From assembly GCF_002811925.1 (NCBI RefSeq), contig NZ_NPDS01000001.1, forward strand, positions 1-64,000: a stretch of DNA of 64,000 bases, written 5' to 3'. Each line of letters begins with the position of its first letter. The first letter of the stretch is position 1. Origin of the DNA: Leptospira barantonii. Lineage in GTDB: Bacteria > Spirochaetota > Leptospiria > Leptospirales > Leptospiraceae. The notes beneath the pieces were generated by a model that ran no database searches, was not told where the DNA came from, and saw only the letters and a list, made by a program, of their open reading frames with translations. Made by a program: the position numbers and the translations under genes. Positions 43,249-63,273 of the stretch are shown in pieces.

Positions 43249-43909
43249 ACGAACGGATGAATTCTTCCGTTGTGTCTTCCTCTTCCCTAAGATCGTAAAA
43301 GCCGTATTCGAAATCTTTTCCCGCGACCACTTCCAAACCGTAGACGTGTTCGGAAATGCGGACGTTTTTAACGATGTCGAGATGATAGAGTTCGGCTAAG
43401 AATTTCATTTTGTCCAAGGAGATCTTATCGTTGATTTTAGGTCCGATCGTGTATTCGTTTTTGACCCAATCCAAAACGATCAACTTCCCGCCTTTCCTCA
43501 TTGAACGAATGAGTCCGTCCATCGCGAGACCCGGATCGGGAAACGTGGACAAAACCAAAGAAGCAAAAACGGCGTCGGGTGTGGGAATCCATTCCGGTAA
43601 AAGAGGGTGATCCGATTTTTCGATAAAGAATGGAGTAAAGTTCGAGACTTCTTCCCGATTCTTCCAATGAAGAACCTCGTCGATTAAGTCCTGTTGACAT
43701 TCTCCGCCCCAGATCCAAGCGTCTTTGGGCAGTTGTTTTTTCAGTTCCAAAGTGAAATACCCGAGTCCCATTCCGAAATCCACTAAGTGCATTACTTCTT
43801 TAAAGCTGAAATGTTTGAACACTACCTCGGGAGGCGTGAGTTCGCGGCGTTTACTTGAAATCAGAAAGTTCTGATATTCGGGGTTTTCGTAGTAATCCAG
43901 GTCGCCCAT
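43247..43909 (-). CDS. class I SAM-dependent methyltransferase
   Basis: The 220-aa protein has the Rossmann SAM-binding motif I (HLVDFGMGLGYFTLEL, about residues 41-56), post-motif acidic residue GGECQ and a motif IV-like AVFASLVLSTFPDP. A GKLIVLDWVKN strand follows. Substrate is unknown. A small acidic C-terminus (LREEEDTTEEF) ends it. Confidence 0.8.
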   Translation of the reverse strand: MGDLDYYENPEYQNFLISSKRRELTPPEVVFKHFSFKEVMHLVDFGMGLGYFTLELKKQLPKDAWIWGGECQQDLIDEVLHWKNREEVSNFTPFFIEKSDHPLLPEWIPTPDAVFASLVLSTFPDPGLAMDGLIRSMRKGGKLIVLDWVKNEYTIGPKINDKISLDKMKFLAELYHLDIVKNVRISEHVYGLEVVAGKDFEYGFYDLREEEDTTEEFIRS

Positions 43910-43994
43910 AATTCTTACTTGAATTATGTCTAATTCATCGTTTCCGAAATGTCAAATCCGAATTGGTGTTAAATAACGCGGTTTGGACTGTCGA

Positions 43995-44000
43995 TATAAT
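43995..44000 (+). promoter_or_regulatory. consensus -10 hexamer upstream of the Fn3-like gene
   Basis: TATAAT at 43995-44000 is a perfect -10, 18 bp before the ATG at 44019. No convincing -35 is seen at 16-18 bp spacing. Confidence 0.35.
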
Positions 44001-44018
44001 TACCAAGACATTCCTTTT

Positions 44019-46714
<2,696 letters not shown>

Positions 46715-46756
46715 AGGTTTTGATCGAAGAAATTCAATTGAGAATATTGTAATATT

Positions 46757-47725
46757 CTAAGGCTCCGTTTTGATAAACTCTTCGTCCCTGAGCTCTATCT
46801 TGATTCCGAGCGCGTCGTAAATCGCGTGTGGGATGTCCACGATCGCGCGGATTTTCTTTTCCATTTCGGACGTGTATTTGCCGTAAAGAACGGTCGGAAC
46901 CTGATTGACCGTGTGAACGTCCACGCTCAAATCCTCTAAGTTTCCGTGATCGGAAGTAACGATCAGTTGATCTTCTTCCGGATTCAATTCCTCCAAAACC
47001 CCCGCGAGAAACTCCTCCAATTCGCCGATGTATTTTTCGGCGGCTTCCCAGTGCATCTTGTGACCGACCTTATCCGTTAAAAAGAATTCATAGATACAAA
47101 GAGTATAATCGTCTTCTTTACAATTGCGAATGATGGACTTACCGGTTTCGTAAGGATCTCTTAGCTGAAACAATTCGTCCGAATCTTCCAAATAACCTCT
47201 GGAGAATTCCTTCAGATATTCGTGGGTGATGTCCATATAAAGACCTTTTCCCTTACGAAGATCCTCCATGTTCTTGAGAGGTTTGTCGCTCGCCATCTGA
47301 ATCAAGGTCGAAGCCGAAACGTGACGCGGATTCTTTTTAACGTGATCCGTAAACGCAGGAGTATAACAGTTTAAAAGATCGGCTTTGAAACCGCGTTCTT
47401 CCAAAACACGAATGATGGAATATTTACTGATGATTTTTTTCAGAGTGAAGGTCGGAAAACCGCTCAGATGTCTTTGAAGCACCTGGCACGCGTTGATTCC
47501 GGTCCAAAGCGAGGTTTGGCCCGTTGCGCTTTGGGGAAGACCTTTGATTCCCATGCTTGCATCGGTTCTTAAAAAGACGGAATTTTTCAGCGGAGCCGGG
47601 GCGTTTTCCGGAATCTGCTTTCCGGCGAGCGGCAGAAAAAACGACTTAGCATATCTGGAAAACGGATTGGTTTCCGGTTGATCCGGTCCGAAGCCGATTC
47701 CGTCGATGAACATATAAAAGATCAT
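46757..47725 (-). CDS. alkaline-phosphatase-superfamily metalloenzyme
   Basis: The 322-aa protein has the N-terminal metal site FYMFIDGIGFGPD, the nucleophile-loop TGQTSLWTGIN with Thr/Ser and the C-terminal metal motif VTSDHGNLED ... VDVHT. These are the fold signatures of the alkaline phosphatase superfamily, near the cofactor-independent phosphoglycerate mutase and phosphopentomutase branch. The substrate is not certain. An extended -10 (TGC-TATAAA) precedes the ATG at 47725 on the minus strand. Confidence 0.75.
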   Translation of the reverse strand: MIFYMFIDGIGFGPDQPETNPFSRYAKSFFLPLAGKQIPENAPAPLKNSVFLRTDASMGIKGLPQSATGQTSLWTGINACQVLQRHLSGFPTFTLKKIISKYSIIRVLEERGFKADLLNCYTPAFTDHVKKNPRHVSASTLIQMASDKPLKNMEDLRKGKGLYMDITHEYLKEFSRGYLEDSDELFQLRDPYETGKSIIRNCKEDDYTLCIYEFFLTDKVGHKMHWEAAEKYIGELEEFLAGVLEELNPEEDQLIVTSDHGNLEDLSVDVHTVNQVPTVLYGKYTSEMEKKIRAIVDIPHAIYDALGIKIELRDEEFIKTEP

Positions 47726-47783
47726 AATTTTATAGCAGGTTTTCTTCTTTCAGGTTAGACCAAACGGGCCGATACTAAGAACA

Positions 47784-48712
47784 GTGACGTCCAACTTTTA
47801 CAGAAAAATCGCCTTAGGCCTAACACTGATTCTATTAGGGCTGATTCCCCTTTCCATCCCTTTTTTCAGGGAAGAATGGAAAGAGTCCGCCGCGGCGTTT
47901 TCATTGAACCCCGCCGGCAATGAAGGATTTTTAAAACGCGACGGATTCTTAAAAGTTTGGTCCGAAGCGAAAAAAGCGCCCTTGTTCGAAGCCGGTTCGA
48001 AGATAGAATACGCGATCCGTAATTCTCCTCTTCCGAAAGAAGCGAAGGAACTCGGCGAAAGTTTGATGAAGAATCTGGAACTCAAATCGATCAAGATTTA
48101 CGATTCTTCCTATCGTCTCGTGTATTCAAGCGAGGAAACCAAAGAAATTTTCAACGGAGATCTTCGATTGGGCGATCTTAGAATTTCTCCTTCGGATATA
48201 AACTTCGACGGATCCGGAATTCCGATTTATCGAAGCAGGGACGGAGAATGGTTTCTTTGGATGAAGGGATTCGCCCTCGGCAAACACGTATCACTTCCGT
48301 TTAACATAAGAGACAAACAAGTCTACTGGATTTTCGAACCCGGCAGAATCGGTAGCGATTCCCTGATCGGATCAAACGATTTGAGATCGTTGAATTATCC
48401 GGATAATCTGGAAGAAATATTAGCGGAATTTAATAAACCCACTATCGAATGGAAGGATCGTCCTCTTTGGGAAAAGAATAAGGTAGGGAATCACACGATT
48501 TTTCTTTCCTACGATAAGGGATCCAGAATGAAACAACTCTTCCAGATTCTCGTGTTTCTTTCCTTTTTACTCGGGGCCTGCGGATTGGGAATCATCTCGT
48601 CCACCTTAGTACATTCGATCGTAGTCGAAAAAGAATTCGATCATAGGGAAAAAATTCTCAGGTTGAGGGACGTTTTTCTAAGAATATTACTGCTTCTGAA
48701 ACGGGAGGCGTC

Positions 48713-48716
<4 letters not shown>
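47784..48716 (+). CDS. membrane protein with sensor-like extracytoplasmic domain
   Basis: The 310-aa protein starts with GTG 47784 and has two membrane helices (about residues 7-27 and 250-272) around a ~220-residue extracytoplasmic domain, with a short coiled tail. It resembles a sensor module without an output domain; the next gene has a similar plan plus extra domains. The stop overlaps the next start by 4 bp. Confidence 0.6.
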
Positions 48717-50818
<2,102 letters not shown>

Positions 50819-50837
50819 GATTCGATCGAATCAAAGT

Positions 50838-51440
50838 ATGATTCTTGTTCGCTTAACGATTTGGTTTTTGTTTTTGACGTTATTCCATTCTTCCGTTTTT
50901 GCAAACGAGGAGAATAGAAAAGAATGGAACCGCGCGGTGAAACAAAAGATTCTCAAGATGAACGAGGATCGACAAGAAACGGAATCGATTCCTTATCTCG
51001 AAAAGTTCGTAGAAAAAAATCCCTCCGATCTCACCGTAAAACTCTGGTATGCGCGGGCCTTATTCTATCGAAACGACTTGGAAATCCCTGGACACGCAGA
51101 GGACATTTTTTCAAGAATGGAAAAGCTCAAAAAGATCAAAGAGAATTATCTTTTTGCCGCAAAGACCTTCGAAGAAGTTTTGGAATATCTCGCGCAAGCG
51201 ACTCCCCGCGATCCGGATCTCGGCAAGTGGCATTTTCTTTGGGCCATGTCGGAATGGTATGCGGGAAGAGAAGATCGTGCGATTCAGATCTTTAAGAAGT
51301 CTTTCAAATACGATTTTAGATTGAACGAAGCGAACTACAATATCGCATCGATCTATCAATCGTTGGGTCAGTTGAAAGACGCCGATATTTATTTTAGAAT
51401 TTATTTGAAGAACGATAGGGAAATGAGAGAAGATAACTGA
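50838..51440 (+). CDS. exported TPR-like protein
   Basis: The 200-aa protein has a signal peptide (MILVRLTIWFLFLTLFHSSVFA) and a helical repeat body with TPR-like spacing (YLEKFVEKNPSDLTVKLWYAR, NYNIASIYQSLGQLKDADIYF). Its stop TGA shares one base with the next ATG (TGATG at 51438-51442). Confidence 0.65.
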   Translation: MILVRLTIWFLFLTLFHSSVFANEENRKEWNRAVKQKILKMNEDRQETESIPYLEKFVEKNPSDLTVKLWYARALFYRNDLEIPGHAEDIFSRMEKLKKIKENYLFAAKTFEEVLEYLAQATPRDPDLGKWHFLWAMSEWYAGREDRAIQIFKKSFKYDFRLNEANYNIASIYQSLGQLKDADIYFRIYLKNDREMREDN

Positions 51441-51630
51441 TGGCGAGAGTCGATAAACGATTTCAACTTCTGATGACCGAGGAAGAACTCGAACTTCTTA
51501 AGAACGAAGCCGAAAAAAGAAATCTCTCCGCGGGGGAGATGTTGCGTCTTTCTCTGCGTAACGAAGTCTATCGATCCGATTCCTACGAAAGATTGGAAGC
51601 GCTCCGAATTCTTTCAAACTTAAAAGAAGA

Positions 51631-51634
<4 letters not shown>
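51440..51634 (+). CDS. ribbon-helix-helix (CopG/Arc-like) small protein
   Basis: The 64-aa protein fits a ribbon-helix-helix fold: a short basic strand (RVDKRFQLLMT), then a helix (EEELELLKNEAEKRN), a turn (LSAGE) and a helix (MLRLSLRNEVY). This family forms antitoxins and small repressors. It overlaps the following PIN-like gene by ATGA, the usual antitoxin-then-toxin order. Confidence 0.65.
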
Positions 51635-53916
<2,282 letters not shown>

Positions 53917-53927
53917 CCGGTTTGTTG

Positions 53928-54367
<440 letters not shown>

Positions 54368-54452
54368 TCTATATTTGGTTATGTCCGACTTTACTCAGGT
54401 TTCAAGCAAATAATTCTTCCCTTGTTCAAATCGTCAAAATCGAAGAATCGAT

Positions 54453-56143
<1,691 letters not shown>

Positions 56144-56303
56144 AAGGCTAGGGTTGCAGAGGGGAGGCTGGGGATCAACTTTCTTCCAAGAAAGAAGACT
56201 TGAGATCGGGAAAAATCCTTGTCTCAATAGAATGCTTGAGGATAGCATATCCCCTGGTCAAATGACTGCTTTCACTTCCGAGGATGAAAAGGAGTATTTT
56301 AGA

Positions 56304-57973
<1,670 letters not shown>

Positions 57974-57977
<4 letters not shown>

Positions 57978-57985
57978 TTCCGACC
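57974..57985. repeat. dispersed repeat copy (GTAGTTCCGACC)
   Basis: Same 12 bases as at 7808-7819; here it overlaps the P83/100 stop codon (TAG 57975-57977) and is followed by a small hairpin and the terminator. Confidence 0.55.
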
Positions 57986-58012
57986 TTCTCCATCGGTCGA
58001 AAAAACTTCAAG

Positions 58013-58046
58013 AAACCGGGAGCTTCCAGCCCCGGTTTTTTATTTT
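58013..58046 (+). terminator. intrinsic terminator after P83/100, just before the next start
   Basis: AAACCGGG (58013-58020) pairs with CCCGGTTT (58031-58038) around a 10-base loop, then TTTTATTTT. The next gene starts only 13 bp after the T-tract. Confidence 0.85.
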
Positions 58047-58059
58047 AAGGATTATATAT

Positions 58060-58716
58060 TTGGAATTCGATCCGAAAATTCTCAGAGAAATCATCGACGG
58101 GTTTATAACCGAATCGGCGACATTCTTTCCTGCTTGGGAAGAATCAACAAACGCGGAAAGACCCTTTCAAGCGGAACGAAACTTTTATTCACAAGCGGTG
58201 AAACAGAAAGAGTTCCAGGAACCGATTTTGAATTACGTTCGAAAAATTATCGATCACAACCGAAACGGTTCGATTCTCTGGTCCTCGGAAGAAGAACACG
58301 CAGGAACCCGCGCGGTGATGGCTTTGGCTCTCTTCGACAAAACATACATCAAAGAATATATCGACTTTTTACGAACCAACGATCTGGATCATGAAGTGTA
58401 TCAAAGCGACGACATTCAAGAACTGATCGAAAGATGGGGTTGGTGCGAGGAAACGTTATCTTTGGCCGCGGCTCGTAGTTTCCGCGGACAATTCGGCTCC
58501 GATCAACTCGGAGAAATGTTGAGCGACGGTCTGGAAGAATATCTGACGAAAACGGATTCCATCGAGTCCTTTGTCGAACGCATCTGCGAAGAACTTCGAA
58601 ACGATTCTGCCATCCGCGAAGAGGAATACGAAGAATGGATCGCGATCGTTTCCTATACGTTTGGAGAAAATCAAAAATCCGTTCGACGAACGATGAAACA
58701 AAAACTTCAGGTCTGA
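58060..58716 (+). CDS. hypothetical 218-aa acidic protein, paralogue of 62646-63248
   Basis: TTG start at 58060, preceded by AAGG. Residues ~55-135 match by eye the 200-aa protein encoded at 62646-63248: both have IxxYN/HN, EExxxG, a mid YI-x-L stretch and DLDHxVxQSD. The rest is acidic and helical. No family was recognised. No promoter is visible downstream of the terminator, so expression may rely on read-through or on a promoter within the terminator leader. Confidence 0.55.
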   Translation: MEFDPKILREIIDGFITESATFFPAWEESTNAERPFQAERNFYSQAVKQKEFQEPILNYVRKIIDHNRNGSILWSSEEEHAGTRAVMALALFDKTYIKEYIDFLRTNDLDHEVYQSDDIQELIERWGWCEETLSLAAARSFRGQFGSDQLGEMLSDGLEEYLTKTDSIESFVERICEELRNDSAIREEEYEEWIAIVSYTFGENQKSVRRTMKQKLQV

Positions 58717-58743
58717 ACGGAATTTTATAATATTAGAAAATTC

Positions 58744-59127
58744 TTATCTTAAAGAAGTGAGTTCTCTGTAAGCACGAACAACTCCGTCCGCGATCGTCTT
58801 TGTAAACGTCAAAGCGACTCTCGCTTTTTCGGAGGTGATCATCACTTCGTGAGCGTCCACCGAATTCGGATCAAAAACCATTTTCTGAGTCATTTCATCC
58901 GCATCCACTTGGAGATCGTTCACGGAGGTAAGAGCGTTCTTCATCGCTTCCGAAAAACTTTCAGCCACGTAATCCGGAGAAACGGGTTGTTTAACGTCTT
59001 TGTAATGTCTATCTTCGGTTGTGGATACGTTCACGTTATCGCCTTTCGGGCTGAGAGGATGCGCCTTACCGCCGTTGTATCCGGAATTGTAAGTATACCA
59101 AAGAGACGAGTTAGAATTGATTTCCAT
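58744..59127 (-). CDS. fliE: flagellar hook-basal body protein FliE
   Basis: The 127-aa FliE joins the rod to the MS ring. It has the typical end DAHEVMITSEKARVALTFTK ... VRAYRELT and a variable N-terminus. It is the third gene of flgB-flgC-fliE, 2 bp after flgC. fliF is not present downstream; a convergent gene follows. Confidence 0.92.
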   Translation of the reverse strand: MEINSNSSLWYTYNSGYNGGKAHPLSPKGDNVNVSTTEDRHYKDVKQPVSPDYVAESFSEAMKNALTSVNDLQVDADEMTQKMVFDPNSVDAHEVMITSEKARVALTFTKTIADGVVRAYRELTSLR

Positions 59128-59129
59128 GA

Positions 59130-59591
<462 letters not shown>

Positions 59592-59656
59592 GACTACTTC
59601 CTAATGTTTAAAATTATGTCTCATTAAAATCAATTCAAATAAATAAAATCCGAATT

Positions 59657-60088
59657 TTAAGCCATTCTCATGACTTGCTTCAAGTCCCTGTAGTTCTGGT
59701 TGATTCTTTCGGACATCATCATGTATTGCATTTGGGAATTGGAGGCTTCCACGACTTCCTTTTCCACGTCCACGTTGTTCCCGTCCGCTCTCATGGTAGT
59801 TAAGTAATCGATATTCGCTTTCGATTGAACTCCGCGGTAATCCAAGGGTTTGAAAAATTGAATGTGACGTTCGTCCGAAATTTGGGTCGGAACCTCTTTG
59901 ATCGCTTCGATCTTTTCGGATTCGACGGCTCTTTTGATCATGGATTCGAAGATGACTTCGGATCTTTTAAAATGAGGGACGTCCGCGTTTGCAATGTTGT
60001 CCGAAATCACTTTTCTCTTGAAAATGGAATTATTCATCCCTCTTTCCAGGAGATCCTGGGTTTTCATGAAATGGGTTTTCTCAAACAT
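59657..60088 (-). CDS. flgB: flagellar proximal rod protein FlgB
   Basis: The 143-aa protein has the rod-family N-terminus (KRKVISDNIANADVPHFKRSEV) and the helical C-terminus (QMQYMMMSERINQNYRDLKQVMRMA). ATG 60088 is preceded by GGAGGGGAG, which is stronger than the upstream TTG. First gene of the rod operon, transcribed away from the STAS gene. Confidence 0.93.
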   Translation of the reverse strand: MFEKTHFMKTQDLLERGMNNSIFKRKVISDNIANADVPHFKRSEVIFESMIKRAVESEKIEAIKEVPTQISDERHIQFFKPLDYRGVQSKANIDYLTTMRADGNNVDVEKEVVEASNSQMQYMMMSERINQNYRDLKQVMRMA

Positions 60089-60211
60089 TATTTCTCTCCC
60101 CTCCAAAAAATCGGTTGAATTTGCGATTTCCAGGAGAGATTTTTTTAGGTAGAAAGTTTTTTTTGTCCGAAACTTACAAAGTATACGGAAGAACTTTTAA
60201 GCGAATCTTTC

Positions 60212-60502
60212 ATGTCAGAGAACCCCGAAACAATCGAAATCACCCCGGATCTTTCGATCCTATTCAACGATTACTACGCATTCCGGACGATGCTCATGGA
60301 TGCGATCGCGAAAAAACCGAAGAATATCATTCTCAATTTGGGGGATATTCCGGTAATGAATTCGATTTCGATCAGTTCCCTCGTTTGGTTTTTAAAGAAT
60401 GCCCGTTCCGAGGGAATTTCCTGTACGATCAGCGCGATTCATCCCGATCTTCTCAATACCTTCGAAGTCCTGAATTTAAAAGAATACTTGGACGCTCAGT
60501 AA
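60212..60502 (+). CDS. STAS-domain protein (anti-sigma-antagonist-like)
   Basis: The 96-aa protein is a single STAS domain: strand-helix order with NIILNLGDIPVMNSISISSLVWFLK, where the Ser pair is at the site phosphorylated in SpoIIAA-like proteins (DSxG). Such proteins bind anti-sigma kinases. No kinase partner is adjacent; the orphan HisKA_2 kinase is far away. It sits next to and divergent from the flagellar rod operon, with 123 bp between starts. Confidence 0.8.
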   Translation: MSENPETIEITPDLSILFNDYYAFRTMLMDAIAKKPKNIILNLGDIPVMNSISISSLVWFLKNARSEGISCTISAIHPDLLNTFEVLNLKEYLDAQ

Positions 60503-60606
60503 ATTCTTTCCTTACGATTTTAGAATCCGTTCTATCTTAAAGATTCCGGATCATTTATGCCTTTTGTTCGCAACGATTTTCATTGGACAGGGGGAGCCGG
60601 ATCTCT

Positions 60607-60966
60607 ATGCTTGAATCTATGAAAAAATTAGTTCTCATAACATCCTTGATTCTGTTTCTATTCTCCGCTTGTAAGAAAAAAGAAGAATTAGTCTTAGGAG
60701 ATTGGATCAAAGTAAAAAATTGTCCCGAAAAGGGAGAATGCCCGAATCCCGAAAAAGGAAAGGGATCTCATCTTCTCATCCTTCCCGAAGGACTTGCAAA
60801 ATACGATACGTTCCATCTTACTTATAAGATGCAAGGGGACGACATTCATTTCAATCTTGCGGATTTGGCTTTCGATTTGGAATATAGAATTCTCAAAGTA
60901 AACGATAAAGAATTACAACTTTTGAATAAGAAAGAAGACAGCGTTGAGTTCTTCGAAAAAAAATAA
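60607..60966 (+). CDS. small lipoprotein
   Basis: The 119-aa protein has a lipoprotein signal (MLESMKKLVLITSLILFLFSAC, Cys at 22). The mature part is small, starting KKKEELVLGDWIKVKNCPEKGE with paired Cys. AGGGGGAG precedes ATG 60607 at 10 bases; ATG 60619 is an alternative start. No family recognised. Confidence 0.68.
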   Translation: MLESMKKLVLITSLILFLFSACKKKEELVLGDWIKVKNCPEKGECPNPEKGKGSHLLILPEGLAKYDTFHLTYKMQGDDIHFNLADLAFDLEYRILKVNDKELQLLNKKEDSVEFFEKK

Positions 60967-61002
60967 ATTCGAGAATTCGATTCTGATCGGATAAGAAATT
61001 TT

Positions 61003-62067
61003 ATGAATCGTTTGTTTCTTTCTTTTTTGATTTTGTTTTTTCTTTCATCGGAAATTTTTTCCGACGACGAAGACGAAAATCTTCCGGGAAATTCTCCACC
61101 CGTTCCGAATATGGAACATTCTCCCGGAGATCCGACCGAAGCGGCTCGTAGAAGAGTTCAGATCACCGCGCTCAATACCGAAACCGTCAATCTCATTCGT
61201 GCGAATAATCTTGCCCGCGCTTCCGTCAATATCGATAAGATCAAAAAGTTGGATGAGAATACGGTAGAATATCATTATCTAAAAGGTTCTTATCTTTACG
61301 CACAAGGACGTTATCCTCAGGCGAAAAATTCTCTCTTAAGAGCGATTCAATTCCATCCGGGTCACGACCCTTCCTACTATCAGTTGGGAATGATCTTCGT
61401 TCAAAGATCGAAGTGGGGGAGATCACTGGAATACTTTCAGAAAGCGGTGGAACTTTCCAATTACAATCCGTTCTATCGTATCAACTTAGCGCTCGCTTAC
61501 TTCGAAACCGGTAATTATTTAAGGGCAAAGGCCGAAGCCGATCGCGCGATCGAACTCAAACCGAATTTTAGAGCGGCAAAACTTCTTCTTTTAAAATCCA
61601 ATTTTCTTTTAGGTAACAAAGCCGATGCGTATTCTCAGTGTGTGGATTTCGTAAAGGAAGGTTTCGTTTCCCGCGAATACATGCTGATCCATGCAAGACT
61701 TGTAATGGACATTCATCAGAATTATAGAAAGGCGATTAAGATCTACAATCAATACGGCGAACTTCCGTTTCAGGAAAAAAGATTTTTAGCGCACGCATAT
61801 TACAATACCGGCAACTACCGAATGGCGGCGGCCACGTATCAAACCGTGATTCAATTTAGGATCGCCGAGGAAGAGGATAAGATTCAATACATTCGTTCTC
61901 TTTCGTTCATCAAGGATTATAGAAGACTTGAATCTTTCGTTACTTCTTGGCTTCAGGAAGAACCGGACAAACGAAGAAAGGTGCAAGAAGCTTTGGACAT
62001 CGCGGAACTTTTGAAGGAAAACGAGTCCAAGGTTTTTCATATGTTTCCTTCCCGTTCTCCGTATTGA
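61003..62067 (+). CDS. exported TPR protein
   Basis: The 354-aa protein has a signal peptide (MNRLFLSFLILFFLSSEIFS), a short acidic linker and seven or eight tetratricopeptide repeats (YYQLGMIFVQRSKWGRSLEYF, NLALAYFETGNYLRAKAEAD, LAHAYYNTGNYRMAAATYQ). It is likely a periplasmic scaffold. A dispersed repeat (62073-62088) begins 6 bp after the stop. Confidence 0.78.
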   Translation: MNRLFLSFLILFFLSSEIFSDDEDENLPGNSPPVPNMEHSPGDPTEAARRRVQITALNTETVNLIRANNLARASVNIDKIKKLDENTVEYHYLKGSYLYAQGRYPQAKNSLLRAIQFHPGHDPSYYQLGMIFVQRSKWGRSLEYFQKAVELSNYNPFYRINLALAYFETGNYLRAKAEADRAIELKPNFRAAKLLLLKSNFLLGNKADAYSQCVDFVKEGFVSREYMLIHARLVMDIHQNYRKAIKIYNQYGELPFQEKRFLAHAYYNTGNYRMAAATYQTVIQFRIAEEEDKIQYIRSLSFIKDYRRLESFVTSWLQEEPDKRRKVQEALDIAELLKENESKVFHMFPSRSPY

Positions 62068-62072
62068 GGTTT

Positions 62073-62088
62073 TGTAGGAACTCCGACA
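62073..62088. repeat. dispersed repeat copy (TGTAGGAACTCCGACA)
   Basis: Fullest copy of the dispersed intergenic element in this window, between the TPR gene and the DUF454 gene. Confidence 0.6.
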
Positions 62089-62118
62089 ATGCTCCTCAAA
62101 AAAAATCGTCGCCGAGTT

Positions 62119-62535
62119 TTAGCTTTTCGGCTTTGTCGGAATCCGAATCAAATAGATCACGACTAAAATTCCGATCAACGAAACGAGAATTTTCACCGCT
62201 AAAATCGGAATGAAAAAGAAAACGGTCGTGCTGATCGATAAAAAAATCATAGAGATCGCAACGATCTTAGCACGGAGCGGAATCATTTTGTGGATTCTCC
62301 AATCGCGAATATAAGAACCGAAATATCGGTTGTTCATCAACCAATTGTAAAATCGATGCGAGGCTCTTGCGTAACAAGCCGCGGATAAAAGCAGAAAGGG
62401 GGTTGTGGGAAGAATAGGTGTAAAAATTCCGATAATCCCCAAAGCCAAAGAAACCGAACCGGCGATGAACAATAAAAAACGAATGATCTTGGAACGATGC
62501 AGACGGACTTCGTCGCTGTAATCTTTTTTCTCCAT
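62119..62535 (-). CDS. DUF454 (YbaN) family membrane protein
   Basis: The 138-aa protein has the YbaN/DUF454 motifs: GIFTPILPTTPFLLLSAACYAR and WRIHKMIPLRAK, with four membrane helices. The family is small inner-membrane proteins of unknown role. ATG 62535 is preferred over an upstream start at 62565. It follows the TPR gene in the opposite direction. Confidence 0.85.
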   Translation of the reverse strand: MEKKDYSDEVRLHRSKIIRFLLFIAGSVSLALGIIGIFTPILPTTPFLLLSAACYARASHRFYNWLMNNRYFGSYIRDWRIHKMIPLRAKIVAISMIFLSISTTVFFFIPILAVKILVSLIGILVVIYLIRIPTKPKS

Positions 62536-62645
62536 AATCAATAGAATCAAAATTGTATGTAACAATTCAATTCTTTCTTAGGTGCGAATTTGGACCCGTT
62601 TGACTTTAAGATTTGATTTTTTCGTTCCTCGTTCGAGGGAGAATT

Positions 62646-63248
62646 TTAGTTCTCCCAGGCCCGGTCGTTTTCGAACCAGTGGTTGAACTGTTGGACGTAA
62701 TTCTCTTTCGAGAATTTTTTGAGCGATTCCAATTCAGCGGGAGAATACAACTTCGTGAGTTTGAATAAAACATCCGATTGAGCCACCATGTGATCCAAAT
62801 CCAAAGAACTCAAATATTGAATATACAGATCGAGATGTTTTAGATTTTTTTCGAGAAGCCAAAGCATCGTGTACGTTCCCGTTTCCAATTCTTCGTGCGT
62901 GACAAGTCCTTCGCCGTCGTCCTTGTTGTATCGAATCAACTCTTTGATAAAACCGATCGACGCGGCTTGGATCTCTTCGTCATCTTTGGGGATTTTGGAA
63001 AAAATATCCTGTTCGTTCAGAATTTGATCTTCAATAGTAACACCGAAGCCGAACCAAGGATCCGATTTTTCGAAAATCGGATCGGATAACACGGATTCTT
63101 CGGCGTCCTCGAGAATCTTCGTCCAACTTAAGATCGCTTTGCCGATTTCTTTTGGATTGAATTCGGAAACCGGCACCACAACGAGGTGGGCCGTAAATCC
63201 GACTTCTTCATCCATAATCACCGTTTTAAGAGAGAACTTCGGTTTCAT
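62646..63248 (-). CDS. hypothetical 200-aa acidic protein, paralogue of 58060-58716
   Basis: Residues ~95-170 align by eye with residues ~55-135 of the 58060 gene product (shared G-T, YIQYL, DLDHMVAQSD). The N-terminal third (VGFTAHLVVVPVSEFNPKEIG) differs. No named family. It lies 25 bp after the SUKH-like gene on the same strand, so it is probably co-transcribed with it. Confidence 0.55.
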   Translation of the reverse strand: MKPKFSLKTVIMDEEVGFTAHLVVVPVSEFNPKEIGKAILSWTKILEDAEESVLSDPIFEKSDPWFGFGVTIEDQILNEQDIFSKIPKDDEEIQAASIGFIKELIRYNKDDGEGLVTHEELETGTYTMLWLLEKNLKHLDLYIQYLSSLDLDHMVAQSDVLFKLTKLYSPAELESLKKFSKENYVQQFNHWFENDRAWEN

Positions 63249-63273
63249 TGTGTGATCCTATATTAAAAATATC

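Noticed and set aside
60115..60540. 141-aa plus-strand frame overlapping the STAS gene
   Set aside because: It shares the STAS region in another frame, and only the STAS frame has family motifs.
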